The notes under the pieces are model-generated. The model was given only the letters and a program-made list of their open reading frames with translations. It ran no database searches and was not told the origin of the DNA. Positions 1-7,649 of a stretch of 13,950 nt of DNA are shown piece after piece. Numbering within the stretch: the stretch's first letter is position 1; every line of letters starts with the position of its first letter. The stretch spans positions 1 through 13,950 of the forward strand of contig JAIRXN010000158.1 of assembly GCA_031268245.1 (NCBI GenBank), read 5' to 3'. Position numbers and translations under genes: made by a program. The DNA is from Treponema sp. GTDB lineage: Bacteria > Spirochaetota > Spirochaetia > Treponematales > Breznakiellaceae.

Positions 1-10
1 TGCTCTAACT

Positions 11-39
11 AATGTATAGTATTGTACTTCATTTGACAA
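11..39 (-). promoter_or_regulatory. possible promoter reading out of the left edge
   Basis: On the minus strand there is a TTGTCA hexamer (34-39), a 17-bp spacer and TACATT (11-16). The TTGTCA matches the -35 consensus at five of six positions, and the -10 is weak. It would drive a gene left of position 1. A short AT-rich stretch can produce such a match by chance. Confidence 0.22.
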
Positions 40-55
40 TGGGACCGGGGACGGA

Positions 56-66
56 AACGGAGAATC
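56..66. repeat. left copy of 11-bp direct repeat flanking the toxin-antitoxin cassette
   Basis: AACGGAGAATC occurs here and again, identical and in the same orientation, at 821-831. This copy ends 3 bp before the toxin stop codon. The two copies enclose the whole toxin-antitoxin unit, including its promoter. The match stops at exactly 11 bp on both sides. It could be a target-site duplication or recombination scar, or coincidence in purine-rich sequence. Confidence 0.5.
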
Positions 67-69
67 GGA

Positions 70-483
70 TTATTCCCAGGGATTGAGCAGGGACAACCCC
101 CCGATCTCATCAAAATCACGGATGTTGCGGGTAAGGATGATCAGACGGTGGGCCAGAGCCGTTGCGGCAAGAAGGGAGTCAATGTAAGGAAGGGTTCTGC
201 CGCTCCCGGCCCGGAGTCTCCCCCATTCCAGCATGGAAGCGAAATCCGGAGAAATTATACGGTTTTTGAATGCGGCCGGTATCTGATCATTGAGCCAGTC
301 GAAAAGTTCAGCCCTCTTTTTCCCCTGGGGCAGCTTTTCTATACCGTAGGCTATTTCTCCGAGAGAAAGAATACTCATACAGACATCCTCCGGAGGGAGA
401 GAATCAACAAAGGCTATTACCCGGAGGCTGCCGTTTTTCTTCCGTATTTCGGAGAGTACATTGGTATCCAGAAGATACTTCAC
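70..483 (-). CDS. VapC/FitB-like PIN-domain toxin (ribonuclease)
   Basis: Type II toxin of the PIN-domain family, predicted to be a metal-dependent endoribonuclease held in check by the antitoxin encoded just upstream. The 137-residue length is usual for VapC/FitB. The acidic metal-binding residues are in the expected places: D6 in LLDTNV near the N-terminus, E43 in LGEIAYG, D102 in YIDSLLAATA and D123 in TRNIRDF. The active site therefore looks intact. The start is GTG at 481-483, overlapping the antitoxin TGA in a GTGA arrangement, so the two are probably translationally coupled. The target RNA cannot be read from the sequence. It lies directly downstream of the ATPase operon, where atpD would be expected. 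No terminator is visible between its stop and the window edge. Family assignment is firm; the choice between VapC and FitB naming is not. Confidence 0.9.
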   Translation of the reverse strand: MKYLLDTNVLSEIRKKNGSLRVIAFVDSLPPEDVCMSILSLGEIAYGIEKLPQGKKRAELFDWLNDQIPAAFKNRIISPDFASMLEWGRLRAGSGRTLPYIDSLLAATALAHRLIILTRNIRDFDEIGGLSLLNPWE

Positions 484-749
484 AGATCAATTTCCCGCAT
501 TTCTTCAGGCAGGCGCTCGGGCAATTCCAGTTCTACATCCGCCCAAGGGGAATTCTGAAAAAACTCCACAATGCTCTGTCTTTTTGGACTAAGCTTCCGG
601 TACTCCTCCATGGAGAGAAGAACAGCCGTTTCTTCCCCCCGGACAGTAATGATCTGCGGCTCCTCTACCACCGCCTTGACAAGCGCGCTTAACATGGCCT
701 TTGCCTCCTGTAGCTGCCAATGTCCGTTCCTTTCACCTTTTGCATTCAT
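480..749 (-). CDS. Phd/YefM-type antitoxin
   Basis: Antitoxin of the Phd/YefM family, 89 residues, expected to bind DNA with its N-terminal domain and neutralise the PIN toxin with its C-terminal tail. The family-typical start of the domain is seen in WQLQEAKAMLSALV, followed by the strand-turn segment QIITVRGEETAVLLSMEEYRKL. The acidic C-terminus (ELPERLPEEMREIDL) suits a toxin-binding tail. The ATG at 747-749 was chosen over an in-frame start at 833 for two reasons: an AAGGA Shine-Dalgarno lies about nine bases upstream, and the longer version would begin upstream of the promoter. Autorepression is typical of the family, and repeated heptamers lie at the promoter. Its stop overlaps the toxin start by four bases. 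Confidence 0.88.
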   Translation of the reverse strand: MNAKGERNGHWQLQEAKAMLSALVKAVVEEPQIITVRGEETAVLLSMEEYRKLSPKRQSIVEFFQNSPWADVELELPERLPEEMREIDL

Positions 750-776
750 CTGTTCTTTCCTTATAGCCGATATGGT

Positions 777-792
777 CTGACTAGACTGACTA
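777..792. promoter_or_regulatory. possible antitoxin operator: two 7-bp direct repeats
   Basis: CTGACTA occurs at 777-783 and again at 786-792 on the plus strand, one repeat unit every 9 bp. The second copy overlaps the -10 box and the first lies just downstream, near the expected transcription start. Phd/YefM proteins usually repress their own promoter, so this is a plausible operator. Most known Phd operators are palindromic, and this one is a direct repeat. Confidence 0.35.
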
Positions 793-817
793 TAATGCAG
801 GATGGGGAGAATGTCAA
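789..817 (-). promoter_or_regulatory. sigma-70-type promoter of the toxin-antitoxin pair
   Basis: On the minus strand a perfect TTGACA -35 box (812-817) and a TATAGT -10 box (789-794) are separated by exactly 17 bp. The antitoxin ATG lies 39 bp downstream with a good ribosome-binding site between. This is the best promoter match in the window, so the cassette carries its own expression signal and does not depend on the ATPase operon. Confidence 0.7.
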
Positions 818-820
818 GAG

Positions 821-831
821 AACGGAGAATC
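821..831. repeat. right copy of 11-bp direct repeat flanking the toxin-antitoxin cassette
   Basis: Perfect second copy of AACGGAGAATC (first copy 56-66). It sits 3 bp upstream of the -35 box, so the two copies closely bracket the unit from promoter to toxin stop. Confidence 0.5.
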
Positions 832-874
832 AATGTATATTCCTCTCGTAAAGACAGTCCTTTCCCCGCGCCAT
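830..874 (-). other. 14-codon reading frame with ribosome-binding site directly after atpB
   Basis: Nine bases after the atpB stop there is an ATG (872-874) preceded by AAGG at a good distance. It opens only 14 codons (MARGKDCLYERNIH) before TGA. This is where an atpD start would be expected. The peptide does not resemble subunit D beyond the initial residues. It may be a relic start, a leader peptide or chance. Confidence 0.15.
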
Positions 875-883
875 AAGAAGCCC

Positions 884-2299
884 TTACCGTACCCCAATAT
901 CGATTCCCATTTCCCTGGCGGAGAGAATCGGGTCGAGGTACTTTTCGATATATTCCTGCTTGATGCGCAAAAGTTCATCACGGGGAATTTCGGTAAGAAC
1001 GCGCCAGCCCAGGTTGAGGGTGCGGTCTATGTCGCGGTTTTCCATTTCGTCCTGGGTAAGGAAGAGCTGCTCGAATTTTTCAGCAAACTTGAGGTACTGT
1101 TTGTCCCCTTCGGAAAGCTCCTCCTCGCCTATGATGCTGGAAAGATTACGTACCTGTTTTACTTTTGAATATGCGGCAAAAAGCTGGCTTGAGACATCCT
1201 TGTGATCTTCACGGGTCATGCCTTCGCCGATGCCGTCTTTCATGAGTCTGGAAAGGCTGGGGAGGCCGGCGACCGGCGGGTAGACTCCCCGCTGGGAGAG
1301 TTCCCGGTCAAGGACGATTTGCCCTTCGGTGATGTAGCCTGAAAGGTCGGGGATGGGGTGGCTTATATCGTCGTTGGGCATGGTAAGGATGGGGATCTGA
1401 GTAATGGAACCGGAGGAACCGGAAATTTTTCCGGCGCGCTCGTAGAGGCTTGCAAGGTCGCTGTAGAGGTAGCCGGGGTAACCTTTGCGGCTGGGGACTT
1501 CTCCCCGGATGCTGGACACTTCCCTCAGAGCTTCGCAGTAGTTGGTCATATCGGTCATCACCACCAGGACATGCATGTTTTTTTCGTAGGCCAGGTATTC
1601 GGCGGCGGTAAGGGCGCAGCGGGGAGCCACAAGTCTCTCCAGGCTGGGCGCATCTGCCAATGACAGAAACACTACCACGTTTGCCAGTACGCCGGAATGT
1701 TCAAAGTCGTCCAGAAAGAAGCGGGCAACATCGTACTTTACCCCCATGGCGCAGAAGACCACGACAAAGGGTTCATTGCTGGTGAGGATCTTCGCCTGTC
1801 TGACGATCTGGGCCGCAAGCCGGTTATGGGGAAGGCCGTTACCGCTGAAAATGGGAAGCTTCTGGCCCCGGATCAGGGTGTTCATGCCGTCAATGGCGGA
1901 GATTCCGGTCTGGATGAAGTCGCGGGGATAGGTACGGGCATAGGGATTGATGGGCAATCCGTTGACATCCAGCGAGTTTGAAGAAAAGATGTCCCCATAA
2001 CCGTCGACGGGTTCCCCGAGGCCGTTGAATATGCGGCCCAGAAGGCCGGGCCCTACCCGGATCTCCATCGGTCTGCCGAGAAACTCTACCCGGCTGTATT
2101 CCGCGGAGAGACCTGTGTTGCTTCCGAATATCTGGACTGCCGCCCATTCCTCCGAAAGATCCACCACCCGGCCCATACGACGGCCTTCTTCCCGGTCATA
2201 GACATAGACTACCTCATTGAAGCCCACGTTGCGGCTCCGTTCGGTAATCACTACCGGCCCTTCTATCCGGGTAAGGCCCTTGTATTCAATTCCCCTCAT
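884..2299 (-). CDS. atpB: A/V-type ATPase subunit B (non-catalytic nucleotide-binding subunit)
   Basis: Subunit B alternates with catalytic subunit A in the A3B3 head of the rotary ATPase on the cytoplasmic side of the membrane. At 471 residues it has the usual length. The N-terminal beta-barrel runs over roughly residues 1-75. As expected for a non-catalytic subunit, the P-loop position is degenerate (SGNGLPHN, 152-159) and lacks GKT. The segment [12 protein letters not shown] carries R351, which corresponds to the arginine B contributes to the catalytic site on [19 protein letters not shown] is the typical conserved stretch before it. ATG at 2297-2299 has GGGAG at ideal spacing. It is the last ATPase gene seen in the operon; the cistron after it should be atpD, but a toxin-antitoxin cassette follows. 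No hairpin terminator is visible after its stop. Confidence 0.97.
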   Translation of the reverse strand: MRGIEYKGLTRIEGPVVITERSRNVGFNEVVYVYDREEGRRMGRVVDLSEEWAAVQIFGSNTGLSAEYSRVEFLGRPMEIRVGPGLLGRIFNGLGEPVDGYGDIFSSNSLDVNGLPINPYARTYPRDFIQTGISAIDGMNTLIRGQKLPIFSGNGLPHNRLAAQIVRQAKILTSNEPFVVVFCAMGVKYDVARFFLDDFEHSGVLANVVVFLSLADAPSLERLVAPRCALTAAEYLAYEKNMHVLVVMTDMTNYCEALREVSSIRGEVPSRKGYPGYLYSDLASLYERAGKISGSSGSITQIPILTMPNDDISHPIPDLSGYITEGQIVLDRELSQRGVYPPVAGLPSLSRLMKDGIGEGMTREDHKDVSSQLFAAYSKVKQVRNLSSIIGEEELSEGDKQYLKFAEKFEQLFLTQDEMENRDIDRTLNLGWRVLTEIPRDELLRIKQEYIEKYLDPILSAREMGIDIGVR

Positions 2300-2301
2300 T
2301 A

Positions 2302-2327
2302 TTCACTCCCAAAATTCACTTCCAAAA
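2302..2327 (-). repeat. tandem 13-bp duplication carrying two Shine-Dalgarno-like sites before atpB
   Basis: Almost the whole 29-bp gap between atpA and atpB consists of two adjacent 13-mers on the minus strand, TTTTGGAAGTGAA and TTTTGGGAGTGAA, differing at one base. The copy nearer atpB places GGGAG six bases before the ATG. The other places GGAAG 13 bases further upstream. It looks like a recent local duplication of the ribosome-binding region and may affect the A:B translation ratio. Confidence 0.6.
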
Positions 2328-2328
2328 T

Positions 2329-4239
2329 CTACAACGTTTCCCTGATTCTGTAACTCCGTTCCAATTCTTCAAGACTTGCCCGCATTGCCAATTCAAACTC
2401 ATCCAGAAGGGAAAGTTCTTCGTTTTTTACTATACTCTTGAGCCGGGAAAGAAGTTCCCTCAGGGAACGGCCTTCCGTCTCCTCACCGGTTTCCGCGGGA
2501 AACTTCGTTTCGAGAGAGGAATCTTTGTCACGCCGTTCTCCGGCTGAGGACGCCTGTTTGATCGAAATCCCGGGGACAGCGGCCCGAAGGCTCGTTACCT
2601 TGGTGAGGGGCGCTCCCAGCTTGATACAGGCTTCCGCCCGGCGGTGGAATTCCATGATGATTTCCAGGAGCCTTACCTGTTTGGCGGGAACACAGTACAT
2701 ATCAACTTCATCAAAACTATTCTGCTGCAAATAGCCGTCTTTTATGATTTCCGAAGTTACCAGCACCAGCCGCTGATCATCGGGTAGTGCATCGGGGCCT
2801 ATAAGCCGCACAATCTCCGCAAGGCGCTGTTCACGCTTCAAAAGATCCAGACATTCCTGGCGCACGGCGGCCCATTGGAGACTCACCCGCTCCCACCAGG
2901 GTCTCACTTCTTCCGCATACTCGGAGTAACTGTCTATCCAGCTTATCGCCGGGTAGTGTCTGGCGTTGGCAAGATCCCGGTCAAGGGCCCAGAAACAGCG
3001 GATAAAACGTTTTGTATGCTGGGTAACAGGTTCGGAGAAGTCGCCGCCCGGAGGAGAAACCGCCCCGATAATCGAAACTGAACCTTCCGCCCCGTTCTGG
3101 GTATGTACCCGGCCTGCGCGCTCGTAAAATTCGGCAAGACGTGTGGGAAGGTATGCGGGAAAACCTTCCTCCGCGGGCATCTCCTCCATGCGGCCTGAAA
3201 GTTCCCGCAGGGCCTCTGCCCAACGGCTGGTACTGTCCGCCATGATCGCAACATGGTAGCCCATGTCCCGGTAAAACTCGGCCAGAGTAACCCCGGTGTA
3301 AATGGAAACTTCCCGGGCCGCTACCGGCATGTTACTGGTATTGGCGATAAGGATCGTCCGCTCCATGAGGGAACGGCCTGTCCGGGGGTCGGTAAGGTGG
3401 GGGAACTCGGTGAGCACATCAGTCATCTCGTTACCGCGTTCCCCGCAGCCGATGTAGATGATCACGTCCGCGTCGCACCACTTGGCTATGGCATGCTGGG
3501 TCATGGTCTTTCCGGTACCGAAACCGCCCGGAATGGCGGCGGTGCCTCCCTTGGAGAGGGGGAAGAACACATCGATAACCCGTTCCCCGGTAACCAGCGG
3601 CATCTCCGGCGGGAGGCGTTCCGCAGAAGGCCGGGGAATCCGTACCGGCCACCATTGGGCCAGGGGAATTTCCTCCCCCAGGCTTGTTTTGGCGATGACA
3701 TCGTTCACCGTATATGAGGCGGCAGGGGCAAGTTCAATCAGGGACGATTTTTTTACCGTTGGGGGAACCATGATCCTGCAGATTATGCTTTCAGTCTCCT
3801 TCACGGCTCCCAGTACCATGCCGGGAAGCGCGGGAATGCTCTCCCCTGCGGCGCATTTTTTTGCCAGATCCGGATCGGGGATGAAGGGCCACTTTTTTTC
3901 GGGATCAAGAGGATTGCCCCGGCTTCCCGAAGCCATAAAGGCGCCGCTCTCCCTGAAGAGGGCTTCCAGGGGCCGCTGTATTCCGTCATAGATCGTGCCC
4001 ATGAGACCGGGGCCCAGGAGCGCCGAAAGGGGACGCCCTGTGGAGGAAGCCGATGCGCCTATCATGAGGCCCGTATCGTCTTCGTAGACCTGGATCACCG
4101 CCTCGTCCCTTTCCAGCCTGACAATTTCGCCGATGATCCGTTTCTCTCCGACTTCAACCACATCGAAAAGCCCTGCGCTTCCCAAGCCTTCCGCCCGGAT
4201 TATAGGCCCCGAAATCCGCTTGATCCGCCCTTCAATCAT
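2329..4239 (-). CDS. atpA: A/V-type ATPase subunit A (catalytic)
   Basis: Catalytic subunit of the A3B3 head, which hydrolyses or makes ATP. Features in order: N-terminal barrel (about 1-70); the A-specific bulge domain (about 110-180); Walker A GGFGTGKT at 238-245; GERGNE at 266-271 with catalytic glutamate E267; and Walker B ending in D335 of [12 protein letters not shown]. All catalytic motifs are intact. At 636 residues it is longer than the usual 580-600. The surplus is a charged, low-complexity stretch at about 563-592, just before the final helices. The start [13 protein letters not shown] fits the family. Its nearest GAGG lies about 13 bases upstream, so the ribosome site is weak. The gap to atpE is 39 bp. 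Confidence 0.97.
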   Translation of the reverse strand: MIEGRIKRISGPIIRAEGLGSAGLFDVVEVGEKRIIGEIVRLERDEAVIQVYEDDTGLMIGASASSTGRPLSALLGPGLMGTIYDGIQRPLEALFRESGAFMASGSRGNPLDPEKKWPFIPDPDLAKKCAAGESIPALPGMVLGAVKETESIICRIMVPPTVKKSSLIELAPAASYTVNDVIAKTSLGEEIPLAQWWPVRIPRPSAERLPPEMPLVTGERVIDVFFPLSKGGTAAIPGGFGTGKTMTQHAIAKWCDADVIIYIGCGERGNEMTDVLTEFPHLTDPRTGRSLMERTILIANTSNMPVAAREVSIYTGVTLAEFYRDMGYHVAIMADSTSRWAEALRELSGRMEEMPAEEGFPAYLPTRLAEFYERAGRVHTQNGAEGSVSIIGAVSPPGGDFSEPVTQHTKRFIRCFWALDRDLANARHYPAISWIDSYSEYAEEVRPWWERVSLQWAAVRQECLDLLKREQRLAEIVRLIGPDALPDDQRLVLVTSEIIKDGYLQQNSFDEVDMYCVPAKQVRLLEIIMEFHRRAEACIKLGAPLTKVTSLRAAVPGISIKQASSAGERRDKDSSLETKFPAETGEETEGRSLRELLSRLKSIVKNEELSLLDEFELAMRASLEELERSYRIRETL

Positions 4240-4278
4240 GATACGTTCTATCCCTCAAAACCGAACATAAACGAAGCT

Positions 4279-4926
4279 TCACGACAGAACCTCCCTTTCG
4301 GAGAGGGCCGTAAGAGCCTCCGGCCCGAGGAGGGCGCCTACCAGTTCTTCACGTTTTTCATGGAGGATGGAATCCAGAATCATCTCTATGGAAACCTTGA
4401 TCATTACCGCGGGACTGTCCAGAGTAAGGGCGGGAAGCGAAGAGACATGAGCCTCTTCCAGGGACAGGCTTTTCGGGATGGAGGCTTCCCCAAGGGCGCC
4501 TGCAATGACCGTTTCCGCTTCGGCCTTCTCAAGACCTGCGTATATGAGCCGGCAGCTTTCGGAAAGGGAACCGGGCGCTTCCTCAAGCCGGCTCTTCATC
4601 TCCGTTTCAAGAAGACCGATGATCCGCTCCCGCGGCTGCTTTTTATACCATCTCTCCGCGGAGAGGAGTAAAAATGCTTCGATACGTTCCGCCTTGGCCC
4701 GCCGCTTGTCCAGAGGGAGCCTTGCCATGATCTCCTGAGCGCTGCGTTTCTGCCGCAGCGCATAACGACGTTCAAGGCCGGTAATGGCCTCATCAGACTT
4801 CTTTTTCCAGGATTGGGCATTGGCCTTGACCGTGTCGTCGGCGCCCCTGAGTATCCTAAAAGCCTTCCTCCGGGCGTCTTCGAGTATCTCCCGGTCTAAA
4901 ACTTCGGTTGACTGTAGTTCTTCCAT
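4279..4926 (-). CDS. atpE: A/V-type ATPase subunit E (peripheral stalk)
   Basis: Subunit E pairs with the small G/H subunit to form the peripheral stalk that keeps the A3B3 head from turning with the rotor. The 215-residue protein begins with a long, charged, probably coiled helix (about 10-105, rich in K, R, E and A). A globular C-terminal part follows, including a conserved-looking segment near IEMILDSILHEKREELVGALLG that should contact the head. The ATG immediately follows the stop of the F gene (TAAATG), so translation is probably coupled. Assignment rests on architecture and position in the operon. Primary-sequence conservation in this family is low. Confidence 0.85.
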   Translation of the reverse strand: MEELQSTEVLDREILEDARRKAFRILRGADDTVKANAQSWKKKSDEAITGLERRYALRQKRSAQEIMARLPLDKRRAKAERIEAFLLLSAERWYKKQPRERIIGLLETEMKSRLEEAPGSLSESCRLIYAGLEKAEAETVIAGALGEASIPKSLSLEEAHVSSLPALTLDSPAVMIKVSIEMILDSILHEKREELVGALLGPEALTALSEREVLS

Positions 4927-5271
4927 TTACACATGCACTCCAATAGCTTCCCGGATGGAATCAACCAGGGTTTTGCGGCCCGAAAGCCTCCCCAGGGTAC
5001 CGGGAATCTCCACCACCAGGGGATAACGGTCGGAAAGCTGCCACTTAATGAGAAGTTCCCCCAGCCAGTCCGCCACTTCTTCGGTCAATATAAGCACCCG
5101 GCAGCCTTCCGCCCCTCCGGGAAGCACAGTCCCGGCAGTTACATCGTAACCCTCCGTGATACGCCGGAAAATGGCGGAAGCCTCTTCCGCATCTCCTGCG
5201 GTAGTACCTTCAACCCCCACAAAACGGAAAGCAGTAACCAGTTCCGGATCTCCGATAAAGAAAAAATCCAC
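4927..5271 (-). CDS. atpF: A/V-type ATPase subunit F (central rotor stalk)
   Basis: Small Rossmann-like subunit that sits on the central shaft beside subunit D. At 114 residues it has the family's usual length. It opens with the typical strand and turn FFFIGDPELVTAFRFVGVEG. An internal segment follows, CRVLILTEEVADWLGE, which is the commonest signature of the family, and then PLVVEIPG. The start is GTG (5269-5271), one base after the stop of the K gene, without a strong Shine-Dalgarno, so it likely depends on coupling to K. F normally binds D, yet no D gene is visible in this window. Confidence 0.92.
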   Translation of the reverse strand: MDFFFIGDPELVTAFRFVGVEGTTAGDAEEASAIFRRITEGYDVTAGTVLPGGAEGCRVLILTEEVADWLGELLIKWQLSDRYPLVVEIPGTLGRLSGRKTLVDSIREAIGVHV

Positions 5272-5272
5272 G

Positions 5273-5581
5273 TTACAGGATCATGATCAACAGGGCTACC
5301 AGGAAGCCCCAGAGGCAAATTCCTTCCGCAAGGCCGGCGTATGGCAGAGCCTTGCCGGAAAGGTCTGCGTTTTCACTCATGGCGCCCATTGCGGCCGATC
5401 CAATCTGCCCGACCGCTATGCCGCCGGCGATACAGGAGATGCCTACTGCCAGCGCGGCGGCAAAGTACCTCCATACCGAAGAATTTCCGGCAGGAGCCTC
5501 CGCTGCGGCAGCCTCCTGTGCAAAGAGAGCGGCGCCGAGAACCAGCAGGACTGCCGCCAGAAAAATTACCTTTCGTTTCAT
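5273..5581 (-). CDS. atpK: A/V-type ATPase proteolipid subunit K (c-ring, Thermus L-like)
   Basis: Membrane rotor subunit that carries the translocated ion. The 102 residues contain a signal-peptide-like leader (1-21, ending ALFA before QEAAAAEA) and two transmembrane helices (about 38-68 and 79-102). TM1 carries the glycine/alanine packing motif with Q59 (GIAVGQIGSAAMGA), and TM2 carries the ion-binding carboxylate E86 (GLAEGICLWGF). This leader-plus-hairpin form resembles the Thermus L subunit and differs from the four-helix, roughly 150-residue NtpK type. E86 is followed by glycine rather than the serine or threonine common at Na+ sites, so ion specificity is open, perhaps H+. The ATG has AGGAG at good spacing, overlapping the stop of the I gene. 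Confidence 0.93.
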   Translation of the reverse strand: MKRKVIFLAAVLLVLGAALFAQEAAAAEAPAGNSSVWRYFAAALAVGISCIAGGIAVGQIGSAAMGAMSENADLSGKALPYAGLAEGICLWGFLVALLIMIL

Positions 5582-5591
5582 ATTCCTCTCC

Positions 5592-7649
5592 TCAATTTAT
5601 ACCTTTTCTAAACCGGAAAGGTTTGTACTCCACCCCGGTCTCGATGAAGAATTTACTGAAAAATTCATAATACTGAAGCCGCACCACCTGGATGGCTACA
5701 ATCATCCCTTCAAGAACGATGATAACCGCGTTGCCGAAAGCCATGATAAGGAGGGCCGCCAAAGGCCCGGCGGGGCCCGCTTCAAGACGGCTAATCTCCT
5801 CGGAAAAACGGAACACAATGTAGGAAAGCACCGCATGACTGAGGGCGAAAGCTCCCACCCGCAGGAAACTAACCGTATTGGAAATATAGGTGGAAGCGGT
5901 TTCCAGGATCTCCACAAACCCTTCCACGATAAAAACCATGATGCCGTGTTCCAGCACCGGCTTTTTCCCCGCGGCAAGCCGCCAGATCACAGGGCCGAAG
6001 AAGATACAGAAAACCGGCAGGAGCAGTCCTATAAAATCGAACCACATGAAGGGACTTTTCAACAATACCCGCACCGCTATGGAAACGGCATACCAGAAGA
6101 AGAGGAGGCCTGAAATGCCCGTCTTGGAAAAGAAGGCCCCTTCGTATTTTTTCATGATGCAGAGATTGATGATATTCACAAGAAGGCCCACGGAGTTGAG
6201 GATGATCCCCACGGAGATGGTGAAACCGAAGAAGTAGAAAAGCTTGGCAACGCTGCCGCCCTTCTCTGCCAGAGGCATGATCGTGAGGATTCGATCCACC
6301 GGCCTGCCAAATAAGAGACCGGTAATCGCCCTGGTGGGCCCCACAAGCAGTTCCTCGTTGGTAAAGACCTCTCCATTGAGCAGGCCCATGATCATGGAGG
6401 CGATGCCCACCGCCATAAGGGGGCCCGAGTAGCCGCGGAACCGGGAGAGGGCCTTTATTCCCCGCTTGCCCGCCAAAATCCCAAGGAGGAACAACACAAA
6501 ACCCTGCCCCAGATCGCCGAACATGATACCGAAGAGAATCGTAAAGAAAAAAGCCACAAAGGGCGTGGGATCTATGGTGCCGTAAAGCGGCGCTCCGTAA
6601 CTGAAGACCACCCCTTCAAAGCCTTTGACAAAGGCGCCGTGCTCCAGGGAAACCGGCACCTTCTGCCTGCCCTCCTTCACCGTGGCTATCTCGTCGGGGT
6701 TAAAAGTCCGGACAGAGAGGCGGCCGCCGGTGAGCTTTTGCAGTTCTTCCACTAGTGTGATGATGGTATCCTGGGGTACCCAGCCTGCAAGAAGATAGAT
6801 ACTTTTGGTGGCGATGAGCCTGCTCTTGAGCTGTTCCACAATGGAGGCCATGAGGTAGGAGGCGGCAAGTTTCTTCAGGTTCGGCCCGAACTCCCTGCAC
6901 ATCTCTTCCTTCTCTTCTTTTATCCGTTCAAGTTCCTTGTCCACATCCCGGAGACGGCTTTCAAGGCTGGAGAGGAGTTCTCCCGGCACTCCCTGATAAC
7001 CTTCAGGGATGGAAATAGGGATGAAGGAGAAGCGTTTCAATTCCGAATCCAGGGCAAAGCGGCCTTTTCTGGAAGCGGCGGCAAGAATCCTGTCTCCGCC
7101 TTCCCCGCCTTTTCCCGAATCCAGAGAGATAATTACCGCACGGTCGGCCAGGACTTCCCGGATTTCGTCTTGGGAACGGGAATCGAGCCGTCCTACCCGG
7201 AGGGTTAAATAGGAAAGCTGATCCAGATCGGAAAAAGGGGCGTTGAGATTGGCAAAGGCTTTTGCCTCGGTGAGTGTTTCTTCAACCTTCTTCTTTTCCT
7301 GAATCTGCTCGTTTTCCCGCGTGGAAATAGACTGAACGGCATAACTTATCCTGTCGGTGAAAACCTCCTCCTCTTCACCGGGAAGAACACTGCCCTCATC
7401 CGGCTCTGCGGGAAGGGGGATACCCAGCACTGCCGAAGCGCTTTGAAGCTTTTCAAGAGTCTCCCTGATATGCTGCCAGGAGGCGTCATCGAGAGAATGG
7501 GCCGGTCTGTTTGATTCGAGGCTCCCCCGCTCCGCTTCTTCCTCGGTAAAATGAAACACACCGCGGCGGCCCAGGTATTCGATAACCGTATCCGCATCTC
7601 TGGAAAGGACGGTGAGTTCTACATGCTTCATCTTGCGGGGGCGGATCAT
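5592..7649 (-). CDS. atpI: A/V-type ATPase subunit I (membrane stator, a-subunit homologue)
   Basis: Stator that forms the ion half-channels against the proteolipid ring. It has 685 residues. The cytoplasmic N-terminal half (about 1-355) contains coiled-coil stretches near 110-135 and 225-260. The membrane half begins at about 360 with PFVAFFFTILFGIMFGDLGQG and holds seven or eight hydrophobic segments. The essential arginine is R597 in SFLRVGAFALSHAVLS. The second conserved channel arginine is R657 in VVRLQYYEFFSKFF. Both correspond to functional arginines known in yeast Vph1p. The ATG overlaps the stop of the C gene in an ATGA arrangement and has GGAGG ten bases upstream. A second in-frame ATG seven codons on lacks a ribosome site. 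Confidence 0.96.
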   Translation of the reverse strand: MIRPRKMKHVELTVLSRDADTVIEYLGRRGVFHFTEEEAERGSLESNRPAHSLDDASWQHIRETLEKLQSASAVLGIPLPAEPDEGSVLPGEEEEVFTDRISYAVQSISTRENEQIQEKKKVEETLTEAKAFANLNAPFSDLDQLSYLTLRVGRLDSRSQDEIREVLADRAVIISLDSGKGGEGGDRILAAASRKGRFALDSELKRFSFIPISIPEGYQGVPGELLSSLESRLRDVDKELERIKEEKEEMCREFGPNLKKLAASYLMASIVEQLKSRLIATKSIYLLAGWVPQDTIITLVEELQKLTGGRLSVRTFNPDEIATVKEGRQKVPVSLEHGAFVKGFEGVVFSYGAPLYGTIDPTPFVAFFFTILFGIMFGDLGQGFVLFLLGILAGKRGIKALSRFRGYSGPLMAVGIASMIMGLLNGEVFTNEELLVGPTRAITGLLFGRPVDRILTIMPLAEKGGSVAKLFYFFGFTISVGIILNSVGLLVNIINLCIMKKYEGAFFSKTGISGLLFFWYAVSIAVRVLLKSPFMWFDFIGLLLPVFCIFFGPVIWRLAAGKKPVLEHGIMVFIVEGFVEILETASTYISNTVSFLRVGAFALSHAVLSYIVFRFSEEISRLEAGPAGPLAALLIMAFGNAVIIVLEGMIVAIQVVRLQYYEFFSKFFIETGVEYKPFRFRKGIN

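Noticed and set aside
148..558. 136-codon plus-strand open frame opposite the PIN toxin
   Set aside because: The minus-strand frame carries all PIN catalytic residues. The plus frame has no family features.
750..833. Longer antitoxin with a start at 833
   Set aside because: It would run through the promoter and operator region. The ATG at 749 has a good AAGGA site and gives the family-typical N-terminus.
884..2299. Subunit B as a defective enzyme because it lacks a Walker A GKT
   Set aside because: Loss of the P-loop consensus is normal for the non-catalytic B subunit of A/V-type ATPases.
5283..6113. 276-codon plus-strand open frame opposite atpK/atpI
   Set aside because: It is antisense to two membrane-subunit genes with intact motifs. 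The product has no recognisable domain.
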